Assembly (NCBI RefSeq): GCF_033126985.1 | Contig: NZ_AP024714.1 | Location: forward strand, 2,434,990 to 2,498,989 | DNA length: 64,000 bases | Direction of reading: 5' to 3' | Origin: Methylomarinovum caldicuralii | GTDB lineage: Bacteria > Pseudomonadota > Gammaproteobacteria > Methylococcales > Methylothermaceae | Part shown: positions 18,204 through 26,683 of the stretch, one piece after another | Layout of the letters: each line of letters begins with the position of its first letter | How positions within the stretch are numbered: position 1 is the stretch's first letter | Translations under genes and position numbers: made by a program | Notes under the pieces: model-generated | The model's database searches: none | What the model was told of the DNA's origin: nothing | Seen by the model: only the letters and a program-made list of their open reading frames with translations

Positions 18204-19622
18204 ATGTTACAGAAAATCCTCATCGCCAACCGCGGTGAAATCGCCGTCCGCATCATCCGCGCCTGCGCCGAAATGGGCATCCTGTCGGTGGCCGTCCATA
18301 CGGATGCCGACCGCCACGCCCTGCACGTCAAGAAGGCGGACGAGGCCCACAGCGTCGGCAGCGATCCCCTGGCGGGCTATCTCAACCCCCACCGGCTGGT
18401 CAACCTGGCCCTGGAAACCGGCTGCGACGCCATCCATCCCGGCTACGGCTTCCTGTCGGAGAATGCCGAATTCGCCGAGATCTGCAGCCGCCGCGGCATC
18501 CGCTTCATCGGCCCGCCGGCGGAAGTGATCCGGCGCATGGGCGACAAGACGGAAGCCCGCCGCACCATGCAGCAGGCCGGCGTCCCGGTGATTCCGGGCA
18601 GCGAAGGCAACCTCGCCGGTCTCGACGAGGCCCTGCGCCTGGCGGAGACGATCGGCTATCCGGTGATGCTCAAGGCCACCTCCGGCGGGGGCGGCCGGGG
18701 CATCCGCCGCTGCAACGATGCCCAGGCGCTGCGCCAGAATTACCAACGGGTAGTGTCCGAGGCCACCAAGGCCTTCGGACGGGCCGAGGTGTTTCTGGAA
18801 AAGTGCATCGTCGATCCCCGCCACATCGAAGTGCAGATCCTGGCCGACCGCCACGGCAATGTGATCCACCTGTTCGAACGCGACTGTTCCATCCAGCGCC
18901 GCAACCAGAAGCTCATCGAGATCGCCCCCTCCCCCCAGCTCGACGACGAACAGCGCCGCACCGTCTGCGAGCTGGCCGTCAAGGCGGCGCGCGCGGTGGG
19001 TTACGAAAACGCGGGGACGGTGGAATTCCTCTTCGACCGGGACGGCCGCTGCTATTTCATGGAAATGAATACCCGGGTGCAGGTGGAGCACACCATCACC
19101 GAAGCCATCACCGGGGTCGACATCGTCGAGGAGCAGATACGCATCGCCTCCGGCCTGCCCCTGTGCTACCGCCAGGAGGAAATCCAGCGCCGCGGCTATG
19201 CCATGCAGTTCCGCATCAATGCGGAAGACCCGCGCAACGATTTCCTGCCCAGCTTCGGCCGCATCACCCGCTATTACGCCCCCGGCGGCCCCGGGGTCCG
19301 CACCGACACCGCCATCTATACCGGCTACGACGTCCCGCCCTACTACGACTCCATGATCGCCAAGCTCATCGTCTGGGCCATGAGCTGGGATGACGTCATC
19401 GCCCGCGGCCGCCGCGCCCTGGACGACATGGAAATCAGCGGCATCAAGACCACCCGCGCCTATTACCAGCAGATTCTGCGCAGCGAAGCGTTCCAGCAGG
19501 GCCGCTTCGACACCGGTTTCGTCGAACGCCACCCGGAACTGCTGCGCTATTCGGAAAAACGCGACAAGGCCCACGTGGCCACCGCCATCGCTGCGGCCAT
19601 CGCCGCCCATGCCGGACTATGA
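18204..19622 (+). CDS. pycA: Pyruvate carboxylase subunit A (biotin carboxylase)
   Basis: A 472-residue ATP-grasp biotin carboxylase that carboxylates biotin on the B subunit using ATP and bicarbonate. It begins with the family signature KILIANRGEIAVRIIRA. The glycine-rich lid SGGGGRGIRR lies near residues 160-170, with EMNTRVQVEHT for metal and substrate binding and the end block FLPSFGRI. Acetyl-CoA carboxylase AccC is nearly identical in fold, but the carboxyltransferase gene 13 bases downstream identifies a two-subunit pyruvate carboxylase. Confidence 0.9.
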   Translation: MLQKILIANRGEIAVRIIRACAEMGILSVAVHTDADRHALHVKKADEAHSVGSDPLAGYLNPHRLVNLALETGCDAIHPGYGFLSENAEFAEICSRRGIRFIGPPAEVIRRMGDKTEARRTMQQAGVPVIPGSEGNLAGLDEALRLAETIGYPVMLKATSGGGGRGIRRCNDAQALRQNYQRVVSEATKAFGRAEVFLEKCIVDPRHIEVQILADRHGNVIHLFERDCSIQRRNQKLIEIAPSPQLDDEQRRTVCELAVKAARAVGYENAGTVEFLFDRDGRCYFMEMNTRVQVEHTITEAITGVDIVEEQIRIASGLPLCYRQEEIQRRGYAMQFRINAEDPRNDFLPSFGRITRYYAPGGPGVRTDTAIYTGYDVPPYYDSMIAKLIVWAMSWDDVIARGRRALDDMEISGIKTTRAYYQQILRSEAFQQGRFDTGFVERHPELLRYSEKRDKAHVATAIAAAIAAHAGL

Positions 19623-19635
19623 AGGAGCAACATCC

Positions 19636-21453
19636 ATGAACCGCGTTCAGATCACCGAACTGGCCCTGCGCGACGCGCACCAATGCCTCCTAGCCACCCG
19701 GGTCCGCACCGAAGACATGCTGCCCATCTGTCCTCAGCTGGACCGGGTCGGTTTCTGGTCCCTGGAGTGCTGGGGCGGGGCAACCTTCGACGCCTGTCTG
19801 CGCTACCTCAAGGAGGATCCCTGGGAGCGGCTGCGGCAATTGCGCCAGGCCCTGCCCGACACCCGGCTGCAGATGCTGCTGAGGGGCCAGAACCTGCTCG
19901 GCTACCGCCACTACGCCGACGACGTGGTGGAGGCCTTCGTTGATAGGGCGGCGGCGAACGGCATGGATGTCTTCCGCCTGTTCGACGCCCTCAACGACCT
20001 GCGCAATCTGGAAACCGCCGTCGCCGCGGTCAAGCGGGCCGGCAAACACGCCCAGGGGGCGCTGTGCTACACCGTCAGCCCGGTACACAGCGTGGAAGGC
20101 TTCGTGGCCCAGGCCCGGGAACTGGCACGCATGGGCTGCGACAGCATCGCCATCAAGGACATGTCGGGATTGCTGACCCCGGCGGTCACGGCCCGCCTGG
20201 TCAGAGACATCAAGGCTGCGGTGGACCTGCCCTTGCACCTCCACTCCCACGCCACCTCCGGCCTGGCGGCGATGTGCCATCTCAAGGCCGTCGAAAGCGG
20301 CATCGACCACATCGACACCGCCATTTCCTCCCTGGCCGGCGGCCCCAGTCATCCGCCCACCGAAAGCCTGGCCGTCGCCCTGCGCGACCTGGGCAGGGAC
20401 CCCGGCTACGACCTCGCGCTGCTGGAGGAAATCGCCGCCTACTTCTGGAGCGTACGCCAGAAATACCGCCGTTTCGAGCCGGAATACGTCGGCCCCGACC
20501 CCCGGGTCCACATCCATCAGGTGCCCGGCGGCATGATCTCCAACCTCTACAACCAGTTGAAGGAACAGGGATCGCTCGACCGCCTCAAGGATGTGCTCGC
20601 GGAAATCCCGCGGGTGCGCAAGGATCTGGGCTATCCGCCCCTGGTCACCCCCACCTCCCAGATCGTCGGCACCCAGGCGGTCATCAATGTCCTGGCGGGC
20701 GAACGCTACCAGACCATCACCAACGAAGTCCGACGCTATCTGCAGGGCGGCTACGGCAAACCGCCGGGGCCGGTGAACGAGGAGCTGCGCCGCCGGGCCG
20801 TGGGCAACGAGGAAATCATCGAATGCCGGCCGGCGGATCTAATCCCCCCGGAACTGGAAACCCTGCGGCGGGAGATCGGCGAACTGGCCCGCAGCGAGGA
20901 AGACATGCTGACCTACGCCCTGTTCCCGGACGTGGGACGCCAGTTCCTGACCCAGCGCGCCCAAGGCACCCTGGAGCCGGAACCCATCGAACCGCCCGCC
21001 GAAACCGCCGCCCGGGCCGCCCCGACCGAATTCAACGTCCACCTCCACGGCGAGACCTACCACGTGCGCGTCACCGGCGCCGGTCCCCGCCAGCAGGCGG
21101 AACGTCACTTCTATCTGGTGGTGGACGGGGTGCCGGAGGAGGCGGTGATCGAAACCCTCGACGAGGTGGTCCTCGGAGGCGGCACCGAGGGCGCAGTGCC
21201 GCGACGCCTGAGCAGCAAGCGTCCCAAAGCCGCCGGCGAGGGCGACGTGACCCTGTCGATGCCGGGAAACATCGTCGAGGTCCTGGTCAAGGAGGGCGAC
21301 ACCGTGCAAGCCGGCGACCCGGTCCTGATCGTCGAAACCATGAAAATGGAAACCGAGGTGCAGGCCCCCATCGGTGGCACGGTCACCGCCGTGTACGTGC
21401 AGAAAGGCGATGCGGTGACGCCCACGGAAACCCTGCTCCACATCGAGCCCTGA
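19636..21453 (+). CDS. pycB: Pyruvate carboxylase subunit B (carboxyltransferase + biotin carrier)
   Basis: A 605-residue protein that transfers CO2 from biotin to pyruvate, making oxaloacetate. The N-terminal TIM-barrel carboxyltransferase has the DAHQCLLATR start, the carbamylated-lysine motif KDMSGLL and HLHSHATSG for the metal. A PYC/OADA domain follows. The C-terminal biotinyl domain has ETMKMETE with the target lysine near 569. GAAGGAG lies just before the ATG. Oxaloacetate decarboxylase alpha is the close alternative, but no membrane beta/gamma subunits are present and the pairing with biotin carboxylase supports an anabolic role. Confidence 0.88.
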   Translation: MNRVQITELALRDAHQCLLATRVRTEDMLPICPQLDRVGFWSLECWGGATFDACLRYLKEDPWERLRQLRQALPDTRLQMLLRGQNLLGYRHYADDVVEAFVDRAAANGMDVFRLFDALNDLRNLETAVAAVKRAGKHAQGALCYTVSPVHSVEGFVAQARELARMGCDSIAIKDMSGLLTPAVTARLVRDIKAAVDLPLHLHSHATSGLAAMCHLKAVESGIDHIDTAISSLAGGPSHPPTESLAVALRDLGRDPGYDLALLEEIAAYFWSVRQKYRRFEPEYVGPDPRVHIHQVPGGMISNLYNQLKEQGSLDRLKDVLAEIPRVRKDLGYPPLVTPTSQIVGTQAVINVLAGERYQTITNEVRRYLQGGYGKPPGPVNEELRRRAVGNEEIIECRPADLIPPELETLRREIGELARSEEDMLTYALFPDVGRQFLTQRAQGTLEPEPIEPPAETAARAAPTEFNVHLHGETYHVRVTGAGPRQQAERHFYLVVDGVPEEAVIETLDEVVLGGGTEGAVPRRLSSKRPKAAGEGDVTLSMPGNIVEVLVKEGDTVQAGDPVLIVETMKMETEVQAPIGGTVTAVYVQKGDAVTPTETLLHIEP

Positions 21454-21458
21454 CCCGG

Positions 21459-22361
21459 TCATTCGGGCGGCGCGCCGGTTTCCAGAACCGCCTGGGAAAT
21501 GACCTGGATCGCCGGGTGGCTCGAGCGCTGCGTCAGAGAAATGGCGTAAAAGCACTCCTCCACCTCACGGGTGCGCCCGACCACCTCCACCTGGTGCTGG
21601 CGACAGATCTCCGCCTCGACCAGGGTCGGGGCGCAGAAGATGCCCACACCCGCCTGGCCGAACACCTTCATCAGGGCGCTGTCGTCGAATTCGGCCACCA
21701 CCTGGGGATGGATCCCCAGGGTTTCGAACCAGCCCAACAGGCGTCCGCGGATCACCGCATCGGCGGTCGCCATCAGCATCGGGGCACCGTCCAGGGAGCG
21801 GGGGAAACCGCGGCGATGGCGGCGGACCAGGTCGCCGCGGGCGAGAAAGCTGACACCACAACTCCCCAGCCGGCGGCTTTCGGCGCGCACCGGCGATTCC
21901 GAGGTCAGCGGCCGGTCGCTGAGCACCAGATCGAGGCGACGGGCGGCCAGGCCCGCGGCCAGCTGCGCCATCCCCCCCTCGTGGCAGTGGATGCGGAACG
22001 GCTCCTCCAGCATCAGGAGCGGACGCAGCAGGCGGTAGGCCATCAGCTTGGGCAGGAAATCGGTGACGCCGACGTGAAAATGCCGGGGCTCGACCGTCAC
22101 CTGACGCCGCACCACCTCGGCCATCTCCTCCCCGAGCGAGAAAATCCGGTCCGCGTAACGGAACACCGTGCGCCCCGTGTCGGTCACGGTCAGTCCCCGC
22201 CCCTCGCGCTGCAGCAGCTTGACGCCGAGGCGTTCCTCCAGCGCCTGAATCTGGCTGCAGATGGTCTGCGGCGTGACGTGAAGGCGCTCGGCGGCCCGGG
22301 TCAGGCTGGACTCCTGGGCGGTGACCCAGAAATAATGCAGGTGCTTGTAATTCAGCTGCAC
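21459..22361 (-). CDS. LysR-family regulator, NhaR-like
   Basis: A 300-residue LysR-type activator. The N-terminal winged helix LNYKHLHYFWVTAQE...RAAERLHVTPQTICSQIQALEERLG and the GECGVSF-like and EFDDSALMKVFG segments follow E. coli NhaR closely. I start it at the GTG at 22361, which gives the usual family length and leaves a 101-base divergent promoter gap. The open frame to 22433 begins with TTG and would almost fill that gap. No ribosome site is evident. It is divergent from the SulP gene and converges on pycB, so it is a candidate regulator of bicarbonate uptake and perhaps of sodium or pH response. Confidence 0.85.
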   Translation of the reverse strand: MQLNYKHLHYFWVTAQESSLTRAAERLHVTPQTICSQIQALEERLGVKLLQREGRGLTVTDTGRTVFRYADRIFSLGEEMAEVVRRQVTVEPRHFHVGVTDFLPKLMAYRLLRPLLMLEEPFRIHCHEGGMAQLAAGLAARRLDLVLSDRPLTSESPVRAESRRLGSCGVSFLARGDLVRRHRRGFPRSLDGAPMLMATADAVIRGRLLGWFETLGIHPQVVAEFDDSALMKVFGQAGVGIFCAPTLVEAEICRQHQVEVVGRTREVEECFYAISLTQRSSHPAIQVISQAVLETGAPPE

Positions 22362-22462
22362 TTTAAATTTGTCTCGAAACGACAGGCAAGCAAATTCGAA
22401 TTTTAACCGAGAAACGTTATTGTTAGTCTTCAATATGGGACGATTCCACCGAGGAGGAAGAC
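22362..22462. promoter_or_regulatory. Divergent regulatory region between NhaR-like regulator and sulP
   Basis: The gap contains a perfect 12-base palindrome AAATTCGAATTT at 22392-22403 and an imperfect one, TGTCTCGAAACGACA, at 22371-22385 or close by. LysR regulators typically bind dyads between divergent genes. No convincing -35/-10 pair was found for sulP, which fits activator-dependent expression but does not prove it. Confidence 0.4.
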
Positions 22463-24079
22463 ATGAAACCCGCTCCCTGGACCTCTGACAACGAAGACGA
22501 CTTCAGCATCTGGCGCAATCTGAAACACGACATTCCCGCCGGCATCGTCGTCTTCCTGGTGGCGGTGCCGCTTTGCCTGGGGATCGCCATGGCCTCCGGC
22601 GCGCCTCTGTCCTCCGGCATCATCGCCGGCATCGCCGGCGGCCTGGTGGTGCCGCTCATCAGCCGCTCGGCCCTGGGCGTGTCGGGGCCGGCGGCAGGTC
22701 TTACCGTGATCGTGTACGAGGCGATCCAGAACCTGGGCTTCCAGCCTTTCCTGCTGGCGGTGATCCTGGCCGGGGTGCTGCAGATCGGCTTGGGATTGCT
22801 GCGGGCCGGCATCGTCGGCTATTACTTCCCCTCGGCGGTGATCTCGGGGATGCTGGCGGGGATCGGCCTCATCATCATCCTCAAGCAGATCCCCCATGCC
22901 GTCGGTTACGACAGCGACTGGGAAGGGGACATCGCCTATCAGGAGCCCGGCGGTGAAACCACGCTGCACGCCCTGGTGGACATGTTCGGCGCCTTCCACC
23001 TGGGTGCCACCGTCATCGCCCTGGTCTCCTTGGGGATCCTGATCCTGTGGGAACAGGGATTCATGAAACGCCAGCGCATCTTCCAGCTCATTCAAGGGCC
23101 CCTGGTGGCGGTGATCACCGGCGCCCTGCTCCACCTCGCCTTCCGCCACTGGGCGCCGGATCTGGCCCTGGATCCCAGGCATCTGGTGCAGCTTCCCCTG
23201 GCCAACGGCATCGAGGGCCTGAGGGAATTTTTCACCCTTCCGGATTTCGGCGCTTACGATCAGAAGGCCATCTACACCACCGCCGCCGTCATCGCCGTGG
23301 TGGCCAGCATCGAAACCCTGCTGTGCGTCGAAGCCACCGACAAGCTCGATCCCTTCAAGCGCGTCACCCCCACCAACCGGGAACTGATCGCCCAGGGCGT
23401 CGGCAACATGGCCTCCGCCCTGGTGGGCGGCCTGCCCATCACCCAGGTGATCGTGCGCAGCTCCACCAACATCATCGCCGGCGCCAGGACCCGGGCCTCC
23501 GCCTGGGTCCACGGCATCTGTCTGGCGGTGGCGGCGCTGCTGCTGCCCCACTGGCTCAACCAGATCCCCCTGGCGACGCTGGCGGCGATCCTGTTGGTGG
23601 TGGGCTACAAGCTGGCCAAGCCGGAACTGTTCCTGCAGTTCTACCGCCGGGGATGGTACCAGTTCGCGCCCTTCGCGGTCACCGTGGTGGGGCTGGTGTT
23701 CACCGATCTGCTCACCGGCGTCGGCATCGGCATGGTCACGGCGCTGTTCTTCATCCTGCTGGAACACTACAAGTGCGGCGTCTATCTGCACGAAAGCCAC
23801 GAGGACGGCCGCATCGTCCTGAGACTGTCGGAGCAGGTCACCTTCCTCAACAAGGCCAACCTGCTGCGCACCCTGGATCGGATCCCGCCCCATGCCGAGG
23901 TGATCATCGACGCCTCGGCCACCCGCTACATCGACCACGACGCCCTGGAGATCATCGAAAACTTCAGCGCAGAAGCGGCCGCCAAACACATCAAGCTGAC
24001 CCTCATCGGCCTGCCTGGCGCAGGCGACGAACCACACACCTCGGAGGAACGCCATGCAACTGCTGAAACATCTGTTTGA
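22463..24079 (+). CDS. SulP-family anion transporter with STAS domain (candidate bicarbonate transporter)
   Basis: A 538-residue inner-membrane transporter of the SLC26/SulP family with 10-14 hydrophobic segments. It opens with DIPAGIVVFLVAVPLCLGIAMASGAPL and has the conserved anion-site region ALGVSGPAAGLTV. A C-terminal STAS domain lies at about 445-525 (EVIIDASATRYIDHDALEII). Some members carry sulfate, others bicarbonate (BicA). The 26-base overlap with a carbonic anhydrase gene points to bicarbonate. GAGGAGG lies 8 bases before the ATG. Expression is probably controlled by the divergent NhaR-like regulator. Confidence 0.88.
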   Translation: MKPAPWTSDNEDDFSIWRNLKHDIPAGIVVFLVAVPLCLGIAMASGAPLSSGIIAGIAGGLVVPLISRSALGVSGPAAGLTVIVYEAIQNLGFQPFLLAVILAGVLQIGLGLLRAGIVGYYFPSAVISGMLAGIGLIIILKQIPHAVGYDSDWEGDIAYQEPGGETTLHALVDMFGAFHLGATVIALVSLGILILWEQGFMKRQRIFQLIQGPLVAVITGALLHLAFRHWAPDLALDPRHLVQLPLANGIEGLREFFTLPDFGAYDQKAIYTTAAVIAVVASIETLLCVEATDKLDPFKRVTPTNRELIAQGVGNMASALVGGLPITQVIVRSSTNIIAGARTRASAWVHGICLAVAALLLPHWLNQIPLATLAAILLVVGYKLAKPELFLQFYRRGWYQFAPFAVTVVGLVFTDLLTGVGIGMVTALFFILLEHYKCGVYLHESHEDGRIVLRLSEQVTFLNKANLLRTLDRIPPHAEVIIDASATRYIDHDALEIIENFSAEAAAKHIKLTLIGLPGAGDEPHTSEERHATAETSV

Positions 24080-24692
24080 CAACAATCGCCGCTGGGTCCA
24101 GAAAATCGAGCATGCCAATCCCGGTTTCTTCGAACGCCTGGCCCAGGGACAAGCGCCGGAGTACCTGTGGATCGGCTGCTCCGACAGCCGGATTCCCGCC
24201 AACGAAGTGGTGGGGCTGATGCCGGGGGAACTGTTCGTCCACCGCAACGTCGCCAACCTGGTGGTCCATTCCGACATCAACCTGCTGTCGGTGCTGCAGT
24301 ACGCCGTGGACGCCCTCAAGATCACGCACGTGATCGTCTGTGGCCACTACGGCTGCGGCGGCGTGCTGGCGGCGATGCAGGGCGAACCCTTGGGATTGAT
24401 CGACAACTGGCTGCGCTACATCAAAGACGTCTATCAGCACAACGCCGAGCTGCTCGACGCTCTGCCGGCGGCGGAACGGGCCGACCGCCTGTGCGAATTC
24501 AACGTCATCCAGCAGGCCGCCAACGTCTGCTACACCAGCATCGTCCAGGACGCCTGGCGCCGCGGCCAGCCGCTGACCGTCCACGGCTGGATCTACAACC
24601 TCAAGGACGGCCTGCTGCGGGACCTGGACGTCTGCATCAGCGGCCCGCAGCAGCTGCCGCATATCTACCAGCTGGGCGCCAGGATCGATTAA
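24054..24692 (+). CDS. can: Beta-class carbonic anhydrase
   Basis: A 212-residue zinc enzyme interconverting CO2 and bicarbonate. Zinc ligands C42, H98 and C101 and the Asp44-Arg46 dyad (CSDSR, CGHYGCGG) are intact and fall at the same residue numbers as I recall for E. coli Can. The gene starts inside the SulP gene, so transporter and enzyme are coupled. With pycA-pycB on the other side of the regulator, it can supply bicarbonate for anaplerosis. Confidence 0.93.
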   Translation: MQLLKHLFDNNRRWVQKIEHANPGFFERLAQGQAPEYLWIGCSDSRIPANEVVGLMPGELFVHRNVANLVVHSDINLLSVLQYAVDALKITHVIVCGHYGCGGVLAAMQGEPLGLIDNWLRYIKDVYQHNAELLDALPAAERADRLCEFNVIQQAANVCYTSIVQDAWRRGQPLTVHGWIYNLKDGLLRDLDVCISGPQQLPHIYQLGARID

Positions 24693-24703
24693 AGCGCCTG
24701 CCA

Positions 24704-24733
24704 ATGGCACAAGGCGGGCGATCTGGCTATTAT
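24704..24733 (+). promoter_or_regulatory. Candidate sigma-70 promoter of the TonB-receptor operon
   Basis: ATGGCA (24704-24709) is followed after 18 bases by TATTAT (24728-24733). Transcription would start near 24740, so the GTG at 24740 could not be the start codon; this supports the ATG at 24764. Confidence 0.45.
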
Positions 24734-24763
24734 TGAAAGGTGTCCCTCTCAAGGTGGCCCCTG

Positions 24764-26683
24764 ATGCGCAGATTGCTCGCAGCCCTCTTATTCCTGCCCC
24801 CGCCGCTTCTAGCCGCCCCGCCGGCGGAAGACGAGTATGAGACGCTGTTCGCCGACATTCCCAGCGTCTTGACCGCGGCCCGCCACCTCCAGCCGGCCAA
24901 CGAAGCACTGGGGGCGGTGGACGTCATCGACGCTGGCCAGCTGCGCCGCTTCGGCTACCGCACCCTGGCCGAGGCACTCGCCAGTCTGCCGGGGTTCCAG
25001 ATGGTCTTCAACCGCAGCTATCAGCGCCTGGCGAGCCGCGGTTTCTTTACCCCGGGCGACTACAACACCCATATCCTGCTGCTGATCGACGGCCATCGCG
25101 TCAATGAAAGCCTGCAGGACTACGCCGGCCTCGGCAGTGACTTTCTGCTGGACCTGAACGACATCGACCACATCGAAGTGGTGCGCGACCCCGGCTCGGC
25201 CCTGTACGGCAGCAGCGCCTATTTCGCCGTCATCAACGTCATCACCCGCAGCGCCGCCGAGGCGCCCGCCGCCCGGCTCGAAGGGCGCGCCGCCAGCCTG
25301 GGGCGTTACGGAGGCTACGTCAGCGCCGCCGTGCAGGCACCGGAGCGGGCGCTGAGCGCCTATTTCTCCGCCAGCCGCTGGAGCGAGGACGGCCGCCGGG
25401 TGCTGGATTTCCCAGGCCTGCCCAAGATCCGGGAGGCCGACGGCGCCGACGGCCGCCGCCTGTTCGCCAAGCTGGCGTGGCGCGGCTGGACCCTGTCGGG
25501 CGCTTACATGCAGCGCGACGAGGAACACCCGGACTACACCCTCCGCCCGCCGGTGGTCAGCGACTACAAGGACCGCCGCGCCTATGCCGACCTGCGGGGC
25601 GAACACGACCTGGGGGGCTGGCACACCACCCTGCGGCTGTTCTGGGACCGCTACGAATTCAACGGCCGTTACCCCTTCTCGCCGACCAACCGGGATCTGT
25701 GGCACGGCGAGTGGGCCGGCGCCGAAGCCCTGGCGCAAAGGGATCTGGGCTCCGACCATCACCTGCTGCTGGGCGGGGAATTCCGCGGCAACTACCGGCA
25801 GCAGATGGACAACTTCGACCAAAACCCCAAGACGGTCTGGGCCAGAAACCGCCTGCGCAGCAGCTTCTTCGGCTTTTTCGCCCAAGACGAATGGCGCCTG
25901 GGCCCCGACCTGACCCTCCAGTTGGGCCTGCGCGTCGATCACTATTCCCACACCGACGACACCCCCTTAAGCCCCCGGGCCGGTCTGATCTATCGCCCCC
26001 GCCCGGAAACCGCCCTCAAGCTGCTCTACGGCCGCGCCTACCGGGCGCCGAGTCGGTTCGAAGCCAGCTATACCTGCTGCCAAGGCATCTGGCTGCCCAA
26101 CCCGAATCTCAGGCCGGAGCATATCCACACCCTGGAGGGCATCTGGGAACAGCAATGGGGCCAGGGGTTGAGCAGCCGGCTGGCCGGCTATTTCTACCGC
26201 GCCGAGGACCTGCTTCAGCAACAAGAAATCAGTGGCAGTGTCGTGCAGTATCGCAACGGCGGCACGGCGGTGGCCACCGGTTTCGACGCCAGCCTCGGCT
26301 ACCGCCGCGCCGGCTTCGACGCGATGGTGGGTTACAGCTTCCAGAATCTGGAGGACGTCCACGGCCGGCGCTGGCCCCACAGCGCCCGCCACCTGCTCAA
26401 AAGCCGCCTGGCGGTGCCCTTGTGGCGGGAGAAGCTGTCCGGCGCCCTGGAAATCGACTACACCGGCCCCCGCCCTGTTGGCGACGGCCGCAGCACCGGG
26501 GACGTGGTCTTGATGAACCTGACCCTGAGCAGCCAGGACCTGCTGCCAGGGCTGGATTTGGACTTCGCCCTGTACAATCTGCTCGACGATCATTACCGCG
26601 ATCCCCCCGCCGCACCGGTCATCCCGGCGGAGATCCCCCAAAACGGACGCACCTTCCGGGTGCGGGTAGGGTACCGCTTTTGA
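24764..26683 (+). CDS. TonB-dependent outer membrane receptor
   Basis: A 639-residue receptor with signal peptide (MRRLLAALLFLPPPLLA), a plug domain at about 45-165 and a 22-strand barrel. The plug carries LASLPGFQMVF, LLLIDGHRVNES and IEVVRDPGSALYGSSAYFAVINVITR. The barrel has the RPETALKLLYGRAYRAPS motif and ends in aromatic F (VRVGYRF). The architecture is BtuB/Cir-like. The ligand is unknown; no metal or vitamin genes are adjacent. It overlaps the next gene (TTGA) and forms an operon with a periplasmic binding protein and a GGDEF-EAL protein, a pattern suggesting signalling as well as import. Confidence 0.9.
   Translation: MRRLLAALLFLPPPLLAAPPAEDEYETLFADIPSVLTAARHLQPANEALGAVDVIDAGQLRRFGYRTLAEALASLPGFQMVFNRSYQRLASRGFFTPGDYNTHILLLIDGHRVNESLQDYAGLGSDFLLDLNDIDHIEVVRDPGSALYGSSAYFAVINVITRSAAEAPAARLEGRAASLGRYGGYVSAAVQAPERALSAYFSASRWSEDGRRVLDFPGLPKIREADGADGRRLFAKLAWRGWTLSGAYMQRDEEHPDYTLRPPVVSDYKDRRAYADLRGEHDLGGWHTTLRLFWDRYEFNGRYPFSPTNRDLWHGEWAGAEALAQRDLGSDHHLLLGGEFRGNYRQQMDNFDQNPKTVWARNRLRSSFFGFFAQDEWRLGPDLTLQLGLRVDHYSHTDDTPLSPRAGLIYRPRPETALKLLYGRAYRAPSRFEASYTCCQGIWLPNPNLRPEHIHTLEGIWEQQWGQGLSSRLAGYFYRAEDLLQQQEISGSVVQYRNGGTAVATGFDASLGYRRAGFDAMVGYSFQNLEDVHGRRWPHSARHLLKSRLAVPLWREKLSGALEIDYTGPRPVGDGRSTGDVVLMNLTLSSQDLLPGLDLDFALYNLLDDHYRDPPAAPVIPAEIPQNGRTFRVRVGYRF

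Noticed and set aside
18204-19622. accC (acetyl-CoA carboxylase) assignment for the biotin carboxylase
   Set aside because: No accB is adjacent, and a carboxyltransferase with its own biotin domain follows 13 bases later, which points to pyruvate carboxylase.
20064-22406. 780-residue plus-strand frame overlapping pycB and the LysR gene
   Set aside because: Arg/Pro/Gly-rich alternative frame of pycB, then antisense of the regulator; no ribosome site or motif.
24705-24720. Sigma-54-like TGGCAC with GG-N10-GC spacing before the TonB receptor
   Set aside because: The -12 part reads GGGC rather than TTGC, and a sigma-70-type pair (ATGGCA-N18-TATTAT) fits the same place better.
25477-26679. Upstream part of the frame that ends in the periplasmic binding protein
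   Set aside because: It is an alternative frame inside the TonB receptor. The real start is the TTG at 26680, which begins a signal peptide.
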